From positions 14,600,009-14,664,008 of the forward strand of contig JBBMOA010000002.1 in the NCBI GenBank assembly GCA_037954235.1: a stretch of 64,000 nt of DNA, given 5' to 3'. The number at the start of each line of letters is the position of its first letter. Positions within the stretch are counted from its first letter, which is position 1. Under the pieces are notes generated by a model. That model was not told where the DNA came from, did no database searches, and worked only from the letters and a program-made list of their open reading frames with translations. This DNA is from Aulostomus chinensis (lineage: Eukaryota > Chordata > Actinopteri > Syngnathiformes > Aulostomidae). A program made the position numbers and the translations under genes. Positions 35,971 to 48,712 of the stretch are shown here, in pieces.

Positions 35971-36280
35971 AAAAGAGGAAAAGTTCCAATCCGAGTCAGA
36001 GAACACTAGCTGATGATAATGTCCTGTCCTGTGTTTCAGTTTGCAGTGCAAACACTCTATGCATTGGAAAAAGAATCACTCGGTACAGTAGAGCTGTCTA
36101 CTGCTATGTCGTGGATGGTGTAAGTCACTGTTAAATGCCTGTTTTCACGTTAAGATCACCACGTTGTTTGTCGTGTTACTTGTTACGGAAACGTTGTGTA
36201 AGTAATATTTTTTACTTTGTGCACACAAGTATGTTTACAAACCTGCGGCGACATGTGCATCATGGAAATGTCCCACCGTC

Positions 36281-36328
36281 TCCTTCCTTCCTTCCTTCCT
36301 TCCTTCCCTTCCTCCTTCCTTCCTCCCC
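36281..36328. repeat. (TTCC)n microsatellite
   Basis: Imperfect CCTT units downstream of pou4f1. Confidence 0.9.
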
Positions 36329-37559
36329 TCACTCACAACTCCTCCTTTGTTGTCCTTCTTCTTTCATTGGTATTCTTCATCCTGTACGCCAAATTCAACA
36401 GGGAGGTGTGTTCCAGCAATCTTCTAATAAATTGAAGAAAGAAAACGATGCTTTTCTTCTTGTGACTGGGCCTACAGTGACCACGGTCACCCACGGTGAT
36501 TGCTGACACGTTATGGACACAAGGCGACTCAGACCGAAGTGTTATTTTATGTAAAACAACAACAACAACAACAACAAACACGTGTTTCCGCTTTTTGTAT
36601 TTCTAACACGAATATCCACCACGTCGTTTTAAGAAATATGGCATTGATAAGACCTCTTTAGAAAATATGGGTAAAAGATATGGGCTCTGAAGGATATCGA
36701 ACATTTGTTCCAAATAACTACTGCTACCATGACGTTAATCTTAATAACAATAACTGCGTAGACAAAGTTATTCTTTAAAATGTCACAACGTATTTATGTA
36801 AGTCACTGTATGTGAATAGAAAGGGTGACGAGATGAAATAGTTAAACACAACAGGCTTTAATTGCAGAAGAATAAATTCCAATACGCGAATTAACCGTGC
36901 GCGCGCGTCTCCTCCGCAGCGTTGACGCAGGCGGAAGCAGCGATGAAGTTCGACTCGAGCGTCTCAGGAGAAGCGACAATGTTGGTTCTTTCCTCAAATC
37001 CTCCAAAAATATTTCTATTCTGCCAGATTTTTTTTTTTGTTGGGGGGGGGGCGGGATCTGGTTTCCCCCTACATTTATTAATAAAACGGATTTTGAAATG
37101 CGCATTTGGGTGATGTAATATTAATAGCGATTTGCTGCATTAAAATGCAGAAAGCTACCGGGGTTTCAGAGGAAGCCGCAGTTTAACAGAGACAGCTTCT
37201 CTTATTTAGCTTGTAGCTTCATGGACAAGCGAATGAATTATTCCACAACTATTGTGCATTTTTTTTTATCGTTTTAGTCACTCTGAATGTTATTTTTAAA
37301 TGAAAAAAACAACAACAACCTTTTCGTGTACTATGCTACCATCGCTTTCAAAAACAATCAAAAATACATAACCAAAAGTCGTTTTTCCGCCAGATTGGCG
37401 AAATTGGGGGTCTCGTTGCAAAAGTAAAAATTTCCCACACTCATTATTTTTTCCTTTCATTGCTCCACCGGATCTATCAATAATCTGTGCCCGCGTCTCC
37501 TCATCTAACACGAGGGCAACACAACAACAGCACAGCGCCACATGGCAATAATTTCAGCA

Positions 37560-37860
37560 CCGCGAACAGCTCCGGAGTGATGCATTATTGAAGAGCTCTA
37601 TCAAACAGCTCTGGGCTGCTGTCTCTGCTCAGCGGCTCTGGATGAAGTCGGACTGTCTGCCTGCACAATAGCCTCTAATATGTTAATGGCCGTAGGGGAT
37701 GCCGGAGGTGCCGTCCCCAGCTGCCTCGCCTGCCATATGTCAGCCGGTTAGGACGGAGCCTTCTATTAATCAGAGGGAAATTTCACCGTTCAACTCACCG
37801 ATATCACAACCCGTCGGGCTCTATCAATAAGAGGCCCGGTCTGATAGTAAGGTACGGTCA
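37560..37860. promoter_or_regulatory. Candidate conserved element downstream of pou4f1
   Basis: A 300-bp stretch that is GC-rich relative to its flanks, with CAGCTG (37718-37723), CATATG (37734-37739) and ATTAAT (37765-37770). E-boxes plus homeodomain sites would suit bHLH/POU neuronal regulation. This is inference from motifs. Confidence 0.3.
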
Positions 37861-38015
37861 CTGGGCCTGACCCGGCCTTCCGCACCCCGACCCGCTCTCA
37901 CTGAGCACGAGTCACTTCCGCTTGTTCCCTAATAACGCTTTGAGTCTACCGCAATGAATTATACATGGCGACAACAAGAATACAATCAAAACAACCTGTG
38001 TGGTAAAATCAACTG

Positions 38016-38017
<2 letters not shown>

Positions 38018-38067
<50 letters not shown>
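38018..38067. repeat. (ATT)n microsatellite
   Basis: About 16 ATT units, uninterrupted. Confidence 0.95.
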
Positions 38068-38159
38068 GTAATTGTGTCATCCCTCGCTTTCATCTCCTCT
38101 CCTTGGTTTTCTTGGCGCAGGCCGCAATGGATTCATCAAGGAGCCCACGAACGGATCTC

Positions 38160-38430
38160 ATAACTTAATTCCTTCAGGCTACTAGTCAGGGGAGTAATTA
38201 ATCTATACCGTTGATGTAAATAAAAGGAAATTGGATTCCTGACAGACGAGATGAGAGAGTCTCTGACACAACGTCGCCAAATAATGATTTCAGCACACGT
38301 TATGGTAACGCAGTCGCTGAGATTTACGAGCGCAAGACTTTTTCTGGCTCTGAGCGGAAGGAAGGAGGCCTTCCCTAATCGCAGCTGTTAGGAGCTCAGG
38401 TTAAGATGGATTGGATCATTATAATTACAA
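38160..38430. promoter_or_regulatory. Candidate conserved element downstream of pou4f1
   Basis: GGAGTAATTAATCTATACCG near 38190, then CAAATAATGATTTCAGC and CGTTATGGTAACGC near 38280-38310. It has no coding frame and no repeat. Confidence 0.27.
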
Positions 38431-41400
38431 TATTACACCCTAAAAGGAAATGGGTTCAATGGAAATACTGCACCGGCTCAGTTTCTTTAAGTTGGTTTAG
38501 TCGTTCTTTTCCACATTGTTCAACTTCGGCTCTATCTTAAAACAAAAATGAGAGCTCCCGCCGAGGGCTCTGCTGATCCAACAATGCGCAGGAAGCCTGG
38601 CCTTTGGACGGAAATGTCAAACCGGGGATGTGGAGGGGAAGATCCCCCAGATCTGCGCTCATTTCCCATTATATTTGCTCAGTAATCCGCGGTGGCAGCC
38701 CTCCATCGCTCGGGACCCGGTTTGAGAAGCGAGGCTGTTGACACAGGGGTATATTTCAATCACAGAGGGTTCAAAGTCAGACGAACAACTTATTTGTCTA
38801 ATAAATCCGTCATTTAGTAAGAAAAATATTTGATCTTGAGGGGCTGACCTCTTGTCATGTGGCCACTGATGCTTCAAGGATATGCAGGCTGCCTGCATAT
38901 CAAAAATCACAATTCAGCCTATAGATTCCCATTTGTACCGCGCACACAAATACATCAAAGTGTGCCAGCAGACATTTTTTTCTTCCAGCATTTGCGTTTG
39001 AAACTCCAGCTGGAGGACTCACAGACTTCTAATGGAGAATAAAGCATGGAACAAGTGAGACGACTTGATTCTAAAACAATTAACCACATCTCGTATGATT
39101 CTTATGACAGTCTAGGCGTCTTCACGCAATAAAACATTCAATGTACAACTAAAAACACTTTCATTGAGTTGCTCCACAGCATTCGTTGGTGGTGACGTCA
39201 CAATTCTCCATCTGAAACTCCAACACACTTTAACTTACACAGGAGAGAAGATCCCACACACGCGGTTAATGTTTTGGCTTCTCCACTTTGGATTTGGAGA
39301 AAACTAAAAAACGTGCTTGTAACATTTTTAGAGCCCAGCTGAACCCTTTTTGAAGCCAAATCGACATTTTCATGAATATACAGGATTTCATTAAAGAGTC
39401 CAACCGTGCACAGACAAAGTAAAATTGCCCATTTCCCTAAATATTCAAGGGTTCTATCCAAGATTTCCCCCAAACCGATCTACTGTAAACACCTGCTGCT
39501 GCCGCTTTCCAGTTTCAAATATTGTATAAGAAAAGTGCAGCACCGACGTTATAGATTATTCCCAAACCCCGGGAGTATCTAGAAACCAGTATTTCCCTCA
39601 TCGGTTCGATTCCACCGCCACCGCCCACCGTCACATCCCAGAGACGCGGTTCTGTTACGATTCAACGTTTTAGTAGCATTTCAGGTTCTCGACACGCATG
39701 GTGATAATCAATATTTGATCGATCAAAATAAGATTTTTTGATGTTTACAATGTAATCACAATAAGCCATTGAGGTTAGGATGGAAACTATAGATATGGAA
39801 AAAAAAAAGAAAGAAACCAGCACCAAAACAGAGGTGAGTATATCAACTATATGAAGCTGCGTGTCCCTGCTTGACACCCCCAACCGATAACACGCAGCAA
39901 TAAAACATCAAAACATCCATAAACTTCTGCACTGCTACGTTTTGAGTTTCACCTTAATAAAAAAAATGGTATTGCCATCTAAATGTCACGTCATGCAAAA
40001 TCTACCTCCCTACCTAAATGTCATTTATTTCCCTACTCCTGCCTCCTCAGAGCTGTCATGGCCCAGGGCGCGGTGCTCTTTGAACCCTCGTATTGAACCC
40101 ATTTCCCCTGTCGTCATTACACCAGCACGAGCTGGTTTAAAAAAAAAAAAAAAAAGTGCATGCGACCGGAAACAAGTGAAAAGACAGACACCATATAAGG
40201 AAATGAATATATTCATACATAATGGCTAGACATATCTAACCTTTTCACATTGCTGACTTGCGTGCAAACATATTTTTTAATATTTGAATTACGTAAAAAA
40301 AAATAGATGTTTAAATCCATATTTTACGCCACGGTGGAGAAGAACAACCTAATTAGTAACACGTCCCTCCAGCTGTCTCCCTCATCGTATAGAAACGTGT
40401 TGCAGCCATTAATGACGCATACACTGAAGCCCACTTCCATCTGATGTTTCCCGTCACTGTGTTCGTGTGCAACAGAAACACCAACAGTTACAAATGCTTT
40501 GCATCACTTCTACGTGTCTGCACAGAACATTTACACCCAGCCATGCATTTCAGTGAGCACATGCGTCTGAGGAGAGGCAAAATTCAATTATTGTCAACAC
40601 TAATAAATACATTAAGATTATGATGCAAATTGTACAGGACAAAATCAGGTTGACGTCACATACAGGACTTCTACTCAGTTTGAAGGGCCAGTTTACCGCG
40701 TCCTCCCGTGTCGCTGACCTCGGTGCTGAACCACAAATTGGCGCACCCCCCATCCACTTGGAACGTTCCAGTAAATTTGAAGTCACAGTCAGATTGAATC
40801 TAACGTGAGATTTTTATTTCATCCACCGAGAAAGCAATGATATGTTTGACTTTGAGGGGTTAAAGGTCACTTTAACTTAAACGGGTACTTTGAACTTGTT
40901 AATCATTTCGAGTGTCTTTCACTGATTCGTTAGTTACCGCTTATATTCAGTTACCTCTTTCTTGAAATCACTTCTACAGTTAGGTGGCGCTGTGGGTTGC
41001 TGAGGTTAAGTATTCCACCTCAAGAAGTCTATGAAGAAACTGCCACCCTGGCAATTGGAACCCAAGGATGCGCCAGAGATTGCACATCGACGTTCACCAG
41101 CCCTTACCTCAACTTTGATCAAACATTCCAGCCTTTGGCTTAATTTAAATTCTAGCAATTATTATCTTACAATCTCAAACTCCACTGAGGGAAATGACAT
41201 GATTTCTTCAACTTCTCAAAGAAAAAACTGGGATCTATAGATCTTTTTTTTTCTGTGTGTGCAGGCATTTGGTGTGGCCTGGAGAGAGGTGCAGTTCTAC
41301 AGCGGAGGATATTGAATATCTTCCTCTGTACACATGGACTTGGATAATGAGGAGAGTGCCGGCCACCGTTTGCCCGCCACGCCATCAAATATTCATCACT

Positions 41401-41459
41401 GTTGATTAAACAGCCGGCAGCTGCCGATCGGCTGGGTGTCAAATTTGTATCCAGCTACC

Positions 41460-41461
<2 letters not shown>

Positions 41462-41545
<84 letters not shown>
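41462..41545. repeat. (CA)n microsatellite
   Basis: An 84-bp pure CA tract, among the longest in the window. Confidence 0.97.
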
Positions 41546-41548
<3 letters not shown>

Positions 41549-41606
41549 CCTGAATACTATGGAGCTGAAATCATTCAGGAAATAATATGGTAATATAGCA
41601 GTGGCG

Positions 41607-41609
<3 letters not shown>

Positions 41610-41648
<39 letters not shown>
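41610..41648. repeat. (CT)n microsatellite
   Basis: A pure pyrimidine run 65 bp after the (CA)n tract. Confidence 0.95.
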
Positions 41649-41651
<3 letters not shown>

Positions 41652-42026
41652 AGGGGGGCTTGCATCACTTGCACTTAACACCTTGCGGCCTGAAGCTGAC
41701 ACTGACGTTTCCATCATGTGACCATCAGCCAGACTGACAGAAAGAACACAAGAGCGACAGTGAGGGTAAGGGACATGTGCGAGAGAGAGAGGTTACTGTG
41801 AGGCACATTAAATATTTCATGAATTGTTGAAGCAGAAAGGAAAGACTGCCCAGGAAGGTTCGTCCATCTCATTTGTTGAACTCTGGTTGAGAAGCGTGCA
41901 CGTGCATCAACAAATGTTGACGCACGTGTTACATATTATTATATTCTGCCGCGACTTCCTTGAACACAGTGCAAACTCTAAGCCACGCAAAATTTTCCAG
42001 GATGAGTAGCAGTCTGATTATGGGTG

Positions 42027-42200
42027 GATTACTGGTTCCAGAGCCCATACTGAAGTGTCCTGGAGCAATTAGATCCCCCAATTGCTCCTGATGAGCAGGT
42101 TATTACTGTCTTCAGTGTATTAATGTGTGGGAAGGAGGCAACACAGTCCAGCGGTCTGAGCACCACTAAGGTGGAGAAGGCATCAAATATATTTATGCTA
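42027..42200 (+). mobile_element. Decayed tRNA-derived SINE fragment (second family)
   Basis: ACTGGTTCCAGAGCC (B-box remnant) is followed by GTGTCCTGGAGCAATTAG and CCAATTGCTCCTGATGAGCA. The tail then reads TCTGAGCACCACTAAGGTGG. This order matches a common teleost SINE, with many substitutions. The ends are approximate. Confidence 0.5.
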
Positions 42201-43756
42201 CACAGTGGTGTAGCAAACATAAGAGTCACAGACAAATGTGAGAACATCAGTCTGAACTAAGAATAAATGGGCCTGTAAGATGCTGGAAAAACTTGAAATA
42301 CGCCTTAAATATTGACTTTGGAAAATGGGAGAGAATCTGTGATAGCCTATGTATCTATTCATAAAACCGTGGATTATTTACCGGTGAACGTGAAGTAATT
42401 GAGGTTAAAACTGATTTTGGTAGTGATTCTCTGTGAGTTTTGACTGTTTAGAGCACGAAAGAAAAGGTACATCAGAAAGGACCTTCCAAGTATTGACAGA
42501 TGCTTAACTCTCTTTATGGTTTTGTTAACTTGACATGTCTTGATCAAGTGTGTAGAGAATTAGCTGTAGTTATGCTGCAGCTCATGGGATCTTCATAAAT
42601 TTGTATTGTCAGGAGCAAAAAAACAAACAAAAACGTGAGACATGAGATGATCCAAGACACGCTCTCACCCAACATTTTCTGAATTAAACAGTGACACATT
42701 CGGTGAACGGTACAGCTGTTTGGAAAGGTTGCAACAGCAGACATCCTTGGGAAAAAGGAAACAAGTGTCTCAGCGAGAAAGAGACAAAGAGAGAGCTCAT
42801 CTTACTGGCCATTGATCGTCTCCTTGTGATCCTATTAGCCTCTTGTTACTCAGACTGGAATATCATCCTCTAGATCCCCTTACTGGAATATCCGACTCAT
42901 GATGCAGCTGTTAAATCAGCACCTCAACCAGTGTCAAGCAGCCAAAACACAATAAGGATGACAAGGGCTGCACCATTGGCTGGCGTTCATGTCTCCTAAC
43001 CTTTCCAGCAAGGTAGGATGTGGTGAGATCATCCTTTATCAGAGTTTAATAGAATAAAAAGTAAAAAGCTTGACATTGACTCTGTCAGCTCCTTCTACAC
43101 CTGCTGCTGCTGCTGTTATACCAACAATATCATGCCTTGTATTAATCATGATCATGCCCAAGAGACACCCGCTGAGCGCCTGCAGGATCTCATGTAAGTT
43201 CCAGCCATTTCTGACATCTTTCATCAATACAGCATGTTCTGACATTGATTGCTGAGTCCTCAGCGTCCTGACTTCACACCACGTGGGTCACACCGTGTGA
43301 AATCAGCTCTCCTGGTTATTACTCGGGGGACTCTATCGGCTCCTTAGAAGACTGACAGCTTTGACAGGTGGAGCTGGAGTTGATGTTGACAAAGTACTGA
43401 TTAGCCTGTCACTCTGAATGGAGGACAGCAGTGAACTATGTAAAATTCATCCGATGCCTCCCTACGAGCCAGAGTGGCTGTGGATTGAAATCAGGCTAGA
43501 TAAATGGAGACCACTAATCATACTTGAGTTATAAGCAACTCACACATCTGTGTAAGGTTTTCAGAGCATAGTTTAGCTGTCACTGTTGTAATTACATGCT
43601 GGCCATTTATTAATAGCATGTCGTTATCAGGATGTCCTCGAAACTTCCACCTGGGTAAGTGATGCTAATTGACTTGTAAAAGTTGACACAGACTTTTTGT
43701 GACATTAGTTTGAGCGGTCACAAACCAAATCAGGTGAGAGGATTATTCTATATTTC

Positions 43757-43887
43757 CATCCATTTTCTAACACTTATCCTGTTAAAGGTTGTGGGAGGGG
43801 GGTGGCGGGGGCTGGAGCCTATCCCAGCTGCCTTTGGGTGAGAGGCGGGGTTCACCCTGGACGGGTCGCCAGTCCATTGCAGGGTCA
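43757..43887 (-). mobile_element. 5'-truncated SINE tail (same tail as the 21.3-kb element)
   Basis: Read on the minus strand it gives CAATGGACTGGCGACCCGTC, CCCGCCTCTCACCC and AGGCTCCAGCCCCCGCC, and ends AGAAAATGGATGGAAA. Only the 3' half is present. A G-rich run interrupts it near 43795-43812. Confidence 0.65.
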
Positions 43888-44399
43888 TTTTCTGTGAAAT
43901 AGGCAACTAGCTAAGTGTAACAATAAAACAAAACAAGCTAAAAATATAAGAATCTGGAAGGATTACACAACTTTGAATAAATCCTAAGTTTTTGTCAAGT
44001 AGACAAAATGAGACTGTGTGCGTAGTCTGTCCCCTAGTCTATGGGAACAGCATGAACTGATGAAGCCACTTGGATGAGGGCGAAAAGTCTTCCAGACATA
44101 TTACTACATTCAGCTGACCTGATTCATTTCCTTGAAGAACCTATGACCTGGACGAACGAGAATATGCACCGATTGACATATGGTAGTTTTCTCTGCTTTG
44201 TCCTTTACTGTTGAACTAGATGGTACTTGGAGAACATTTATTTCCACCAAAGCAAACTCGACAAGCAGTGATGAGCGGGCCCTCGCACCACCTGTGTACA
44301 TCGCAGTGTGTTGGTGGTCTGTAGACTGAGAGGGAGGGGAAACCTGATAGTATTTGGATTTTGCACAAAGGAGCAGAATAATGCATTCAGTAGCGCTTC

Positions 44400-45200
44400 C
44401 TGTGTCCACTAGGTGGCGCTAAGGAACACACACTTAATATATATTATTTCTTCTGTCACATGCAGATTCATTAGCTTCATCTTTCACCTGAAAGCGAGTT
44501 CCACCTGCAGGAAGTAACGTGCTGGACGATCTTTCCGTTGAACAGGCAACAGACCAACTAGAGGGGGTGCAAGTGCAGCACCCAGGACACTTGGCCTCAT
44601 CTGGCTTCCCGCCTGCAGGCACGGCCAAATGTGTCTGTTCAGACACCAAACCAAGCTGCAGGCAAGACAGGGAGCCACACCAGCGGCCCCCGTAAACAAC
44701 GCAATGGACTGCTGGACTTCATGGACACCCCCACAGAACATTTCTGATGCAAGTCAAATGTTTGTTGGATCCGTAATACTTCCTGTCACCTCTAGTTGTT
44801 GCTATGATTACAACAAATTCAACTTGCGGACATCTTCAGGACTCATCAAATGTGTGAGGTTTGGAAAAGATCTGACCACCAGTTACCACAGTTTCCCGTT
44901 CTCTATAAATATCTAATATGGCCGCCTCATCCTGGTTGTGCCATGACAGAAAAAGCTTGCAGTCTTCATAGTAACCCATCAACGAGTACTTGAGATGTTA
45001 GTAATTACAGTTCAGATGGATCTGGTCAACCCGCTATGAGTACTGTACATCAAAGAATGGAAAAAAAGACACCTTCTGTTGCCACGTGGTGGCATTAAAA
45101 CCTATCAACCCCAAAATTTAACAAACTCCCTTTGACTCATTCTACACCCCTCAACCAAGTTTGGAGAAGATCAGCCTTGTGGTTTATGTGTAAGCCCACT
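44400..45200. repeat. Probable decayed fish dispersed repeat remnants
   Basis: CACTAGGTGGCGCTAAGG (44408), CCACGTGGTGGCATT (about 45080) and AAGTTTGGAGAAGATCAG (about 45160) resemble phrases of a common teleost interspersed repeat. A lone TTAGGTGGCGCTGTGG also occurs near 40980. No termini or coding remnants were identified. Confidence 0.3.
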
Positions 45201-45829
45201 GACAGATGAACACCCAAAACATGAACTCCTTGGTGGACGTTCGATTAGATGTTTGCAATTCTACTGGTTTGGAAAATCAAGAAAAGTGCCTCTTTCTTTT
45301 ATTTTGAGAATAAATGAACAAATCCTGATTACAGGATGACCTTCAACACATTCGTTACCTCAAACGTCAGTAGCCCAGACGACTGTTGATACTTTCTCTA
45401 ATTACCATGATTGACTGCTGAGCAATATAATCCCCTCACATCTACACCCGACGAGTCCCTCTGTCTCCCACGGTAAGGATCCTAATATCACCCTATTACT
45501 GGCCAGAGTGACAGCTGGTGTGGAGGGCGTTGAAGGGGAGATAAAGTGAACAATGGAAAATCTGGATGAAAACTGAGGACATTAATGAAGAGGACAAAAT
45601 CTGACCTCTACCCTCACTGTGGTGTTAAGTGGGAAATGGTGCCTGTGTGAGTCAGAGGTGTTGAAGAAACACGGAGGAATTTAGTATCCGTCGTGTGGCT
45701 CAAACTCACTGCAGGAACTCACATGGCTTTTATTTTACAACTTCCAAAATGACCATCTGCATATAGGTCTAATGTGTTAGTCAAACACTTAGGAGTTGCT
45801 AAGTAATTAGCGGTACATTGGACCTATAA

Positions 45830-46140
45830 TTGGCTATCATGGGCCTTTATTGGTCAATTACCCACTCAAATCAAGTGACTCAGCCAAATGTAACAGTCTT
45901 ATTATTACTCAATTAAAACAAATGCTCTCTGTGGTAGGGGGTTTGAGAGGGAGAGAGACAGGGGGCTGGGGAGCTCCAGATACACAGTATATCATAAGGT
46001 AATTAATATTTTCATTAACTCGCTCTGCGCTGAGCTGCGACCTGCCTCTGATCATTTCATTTCCTCTCCAAGGGTTCGATACTGTAGTGGCTCAATAATT
46101 AGTTTGATTTATATCTGGCCCCTGTAATGAAGGAGCACGC
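45830..46140. promoter_or_regulatory. Candidate conserved element
   Basis: It has clustered CTATAATTGGC, GGTCAATTACCC, CTCAATTAAAAC, TAATTAAT (46000-46007) and AATAATTAGTTTG within 300 bp. Confidence 0.27.
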
Positions 46141-46458
46141 TCACTTCTTCTTCTTCCGTGTGCTGAGCCTCTGCTGCTCCACACACACTCTTCTAATGTC
46201 CAATAAATACGCCCAGCTGTACTCCGAGGGAAGAATAGACCTCTGCGAATTGAGACAGCTCATGAACAAGAAACAGACACATGGTTTATGAAATATTCAC
46301 GCCAAGATCTTTGAGGGATGGAGTCAGGGCTTGTGTGGAACACGGTGAGGAAACATGGCTGATAAAAGATTGAAGCATACATACATGAGTCTTCTTGGTC
46401 TATGGACTGAGACTCATGATACTGGTGCCCAAAAACCTGAGGGATTCAAAGAAATACT

Positions 46459-46460
<2 letters not shown>

Positions 46461-46493
<33 letters not shown>

Positions 46494-46500
46494 GAGGAAA
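46461..46500. repeat. (GAA/GAG)n trinucleotide tract
   Basis: Purine-only GAAGAAGAGGAA units. It lies inside a 63-codon Lys/Arg frame that is not considered a gene. Confidence 0.85.
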
Positions 46501-47140
46501 GGCCTCAAGAGGATCAGATCTGTTAATAGTTGATGATAGGTGTTAATGATAAGGTCTCTGGATGACATCAAACCAAGGAGGAAAATTATAATTTCAAGAT
46601 GTGTTAATGTTTCCGGTGAGAAGACAACAATAGATACAGTATTTTTGTACACACAGTGTACAATGCAGTCCACCGTATTGGCTGCGTGACTTCAGGGGCT
46701 CAGCAGGGTGTCGCAGGAGTGCAGATGAATGATCTCAGCATTAATAATGCTCCATTGATTATTGTTCTGCTGTTTAAAGGTGAATGGTAAAGCTTTCTGA
46801 GCAGCAGGGGAGGGTGAGGCCCACGAGTCTCTGGGAATGCCTGATTTACATTTTGGAAAGTGCACCTTATTCCCGTGGGATCCGCCTATTGCTTTCAGCC
46901 AACACTGACTCTGAACTTTCTTTGTAGTGAGGACCCATCAGTCCTTTACAAATAAACTGCACAGTGGTGGCTGAATTTTTTTTTTCTAGCTTGTGTTTTG
47001 TTGAAATCCACTGTCTAAATTCATAAATATATTTCCAGATCTTGTTCCAAAGGGTTTTTAGCACAACAATAGTCAGATTGCTGCGGTTCAATAGTGCAGC
47101 AACTTTCAAGGCTACTTTCCCTCAGTAGGTTAACTACAGG

Positions 47141-47175
47141 TTTTTTTTTTTGGTTGTTTTTTTTTTTTTTTTTTT
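47141..47175. repeat. T-rich homopolymer pair
   Basis: T11 GG TT G, then a T19 run. Confidence 0.9.
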
Positions 47176-47719
47176 GCTGATCACATTATTCATGATAGGA
47201 CTGCAACAGAGGCAAGCTCCCTCTTCAAAACACACGAGCAATAGCTCTTGACAACAACTGCCCTCCAGCTAGCTCTGCATTGAGGTTATCTCAGTCTCAA
47301 GATCTCCACAAAGGTGATTGTCAGCATAAAATACACAGCACAACACGGATGTATAAAGAAACAACTTTCACTTGATCTGACAGTGTTTGCTGCTGGAGAC
47401 ATGAGCTACTCACATGTAAATGTGTTTTTGACTAAAAAAAAAAGAACAGAAAGGAAATATTTATCTTCAATTTATTTCACAGTTGTGATGATAGTAAAAA
47501 TTCAATCATATTTGTGTTCAGAAACATAAAACAGTTTTATATTAATACCCCTTATTTCAACAAGTCATGAATGAGTGCCCTCCACCAGCATTTCTCTGTA
47601 CTGTTTTGATGCTCTTTACAATCCGCATGTACCGCGATCGTCGGATCAATGGCAACGACAGGAAATACCTCCCAGCTTTCATAGGAGGCAAAGCTTAGCA
47701 GCTGGAATCATAAAGATAA

Positions 47720-47900
47720 TCTTCAGTGCCACATAAAAAGGAGCCAAATTAGCTGCCTAGCCAGACTGTCCATCTCAGCCTCTCTCAGGCACATTTAGCA
47801 GCCATTGAATGCAGCTCGTTTTACTATTTCCCCTTACTTAATTATTAATGGTAATTATCATGGCATGCTTAGTCCGACTGCACCATAACAATATATTCTT
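47720..47900. promoter_or_regulatory. Candidate conserved element
   Basis: TAATTA (47839-47844), ATTAAT (47844-47849) and TAATTA (47852-47857) lie within 20 bp of one another, next to GCATGCTTAGTCC. Confidence 0.27.
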
Positions 47901-48477
47901 AAGAAGATGTGAGTCAGTGGGCGTTCCGTCAAGCCGTCTTTGTTTCTTCTGGGACACTTTGTTTTTTTCTTCTGTTGACTGATAATTCTGAGTGTGGTGA
48001 TTTGTCTACAGGTGGTAACTGATGGGCGTACAGGCTAATTCAGGGACTGAATGCAGACCGTGACTTTGTACGATCCAGTGACAGCCTACTGCATATTTGG
48101 GGTCAGATGCGCTTTGTGGTGCCAAGATGAATGGACAGGGGTTCAGTGTTGCTCATAGACACCAGTAACCAAACCAGTAACCTTCCAATTACTGGATAGT
48201 CACTGCACTGCTTGTTCGCAGGTTTCCTGCAGAATTAGTTCACTGTAAACACAGGAGGTGATTGGATTGCATTTGTTTAGGTTGAGGCCACAGAAACAGA
48301 TGGAAAAAATGTCTCCCACCTGAGGTTTAAAATACCACAGAACATTCATGCTCTGCTGAAGGAGACCAAAAACTGACAGAATGTAAAACACGTCAGCCAA
48401 CAAGCAGCACATGTGTGGTATGTAAAATCCCACTCTACCATACAAATAATTAAACAAAGGTGAACATAACTAGGGAT

Positions 48478-48712
48478 GGCTTGGAGGGAGATTGGCTGTC
48501 TAGCGACCGAAGGGTCACTGGTTCGATACTCACCTCCCCCAGTGGCCATGATGAGGTGTCCTTGAGCAAGATACTGAACCCCTAATTGCTCCTGATGGCC
48601 CTGTGATGGACTGGCGACCCATCCAGGGTGAACCCCATACCTCTCACCCAATGTCAGCTGGGATGGGCAACTCTTAACAGATAAGAGATATAGAAAATGA
48701 ATGGATAGATGG
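48478..48712 (+). mobile_element. Mosaic SINE: head of one family, tail of another
   Basis: The head carries a B box in ACTGGTTCGATACTC, then GAGGTGTCCTTGAGCAAG and CTAATTGCTCCTGATG, as in the 42.0-kb element. It joins a tail CTGTGATGGACTGGCGACCC, CTCTCACCCAATGTCAGC, ending GAAAATGAATGGATAG, as in the 21.3-kb element. The switch is at about 48598. No clear target-site duplication is seen. Confidence 0.6.

Larger units (their letters stand above)
35971..45000. other. Gene-free flank downstream of pou4f1, proximal part
   Basis: No coding exon is recognised. It has a short CpG-dense segment at 36893-36990 (GTGCGCGCGCGTC). Regulatory-looking blocks lie at 37560-37860 and 38160-38430. (TTCC)n, (ATT)n, (CA)n and (CT)n tracts and SINE fragments at 42.0 and 43.8 kb are also present. 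Confidence 0.6.

Noticed and set aside
46355..46546. 63-codon Lys/Arg-rich frame
   Set aside because: It is produced by the (GAA)n tract, and it has no start context or homology.
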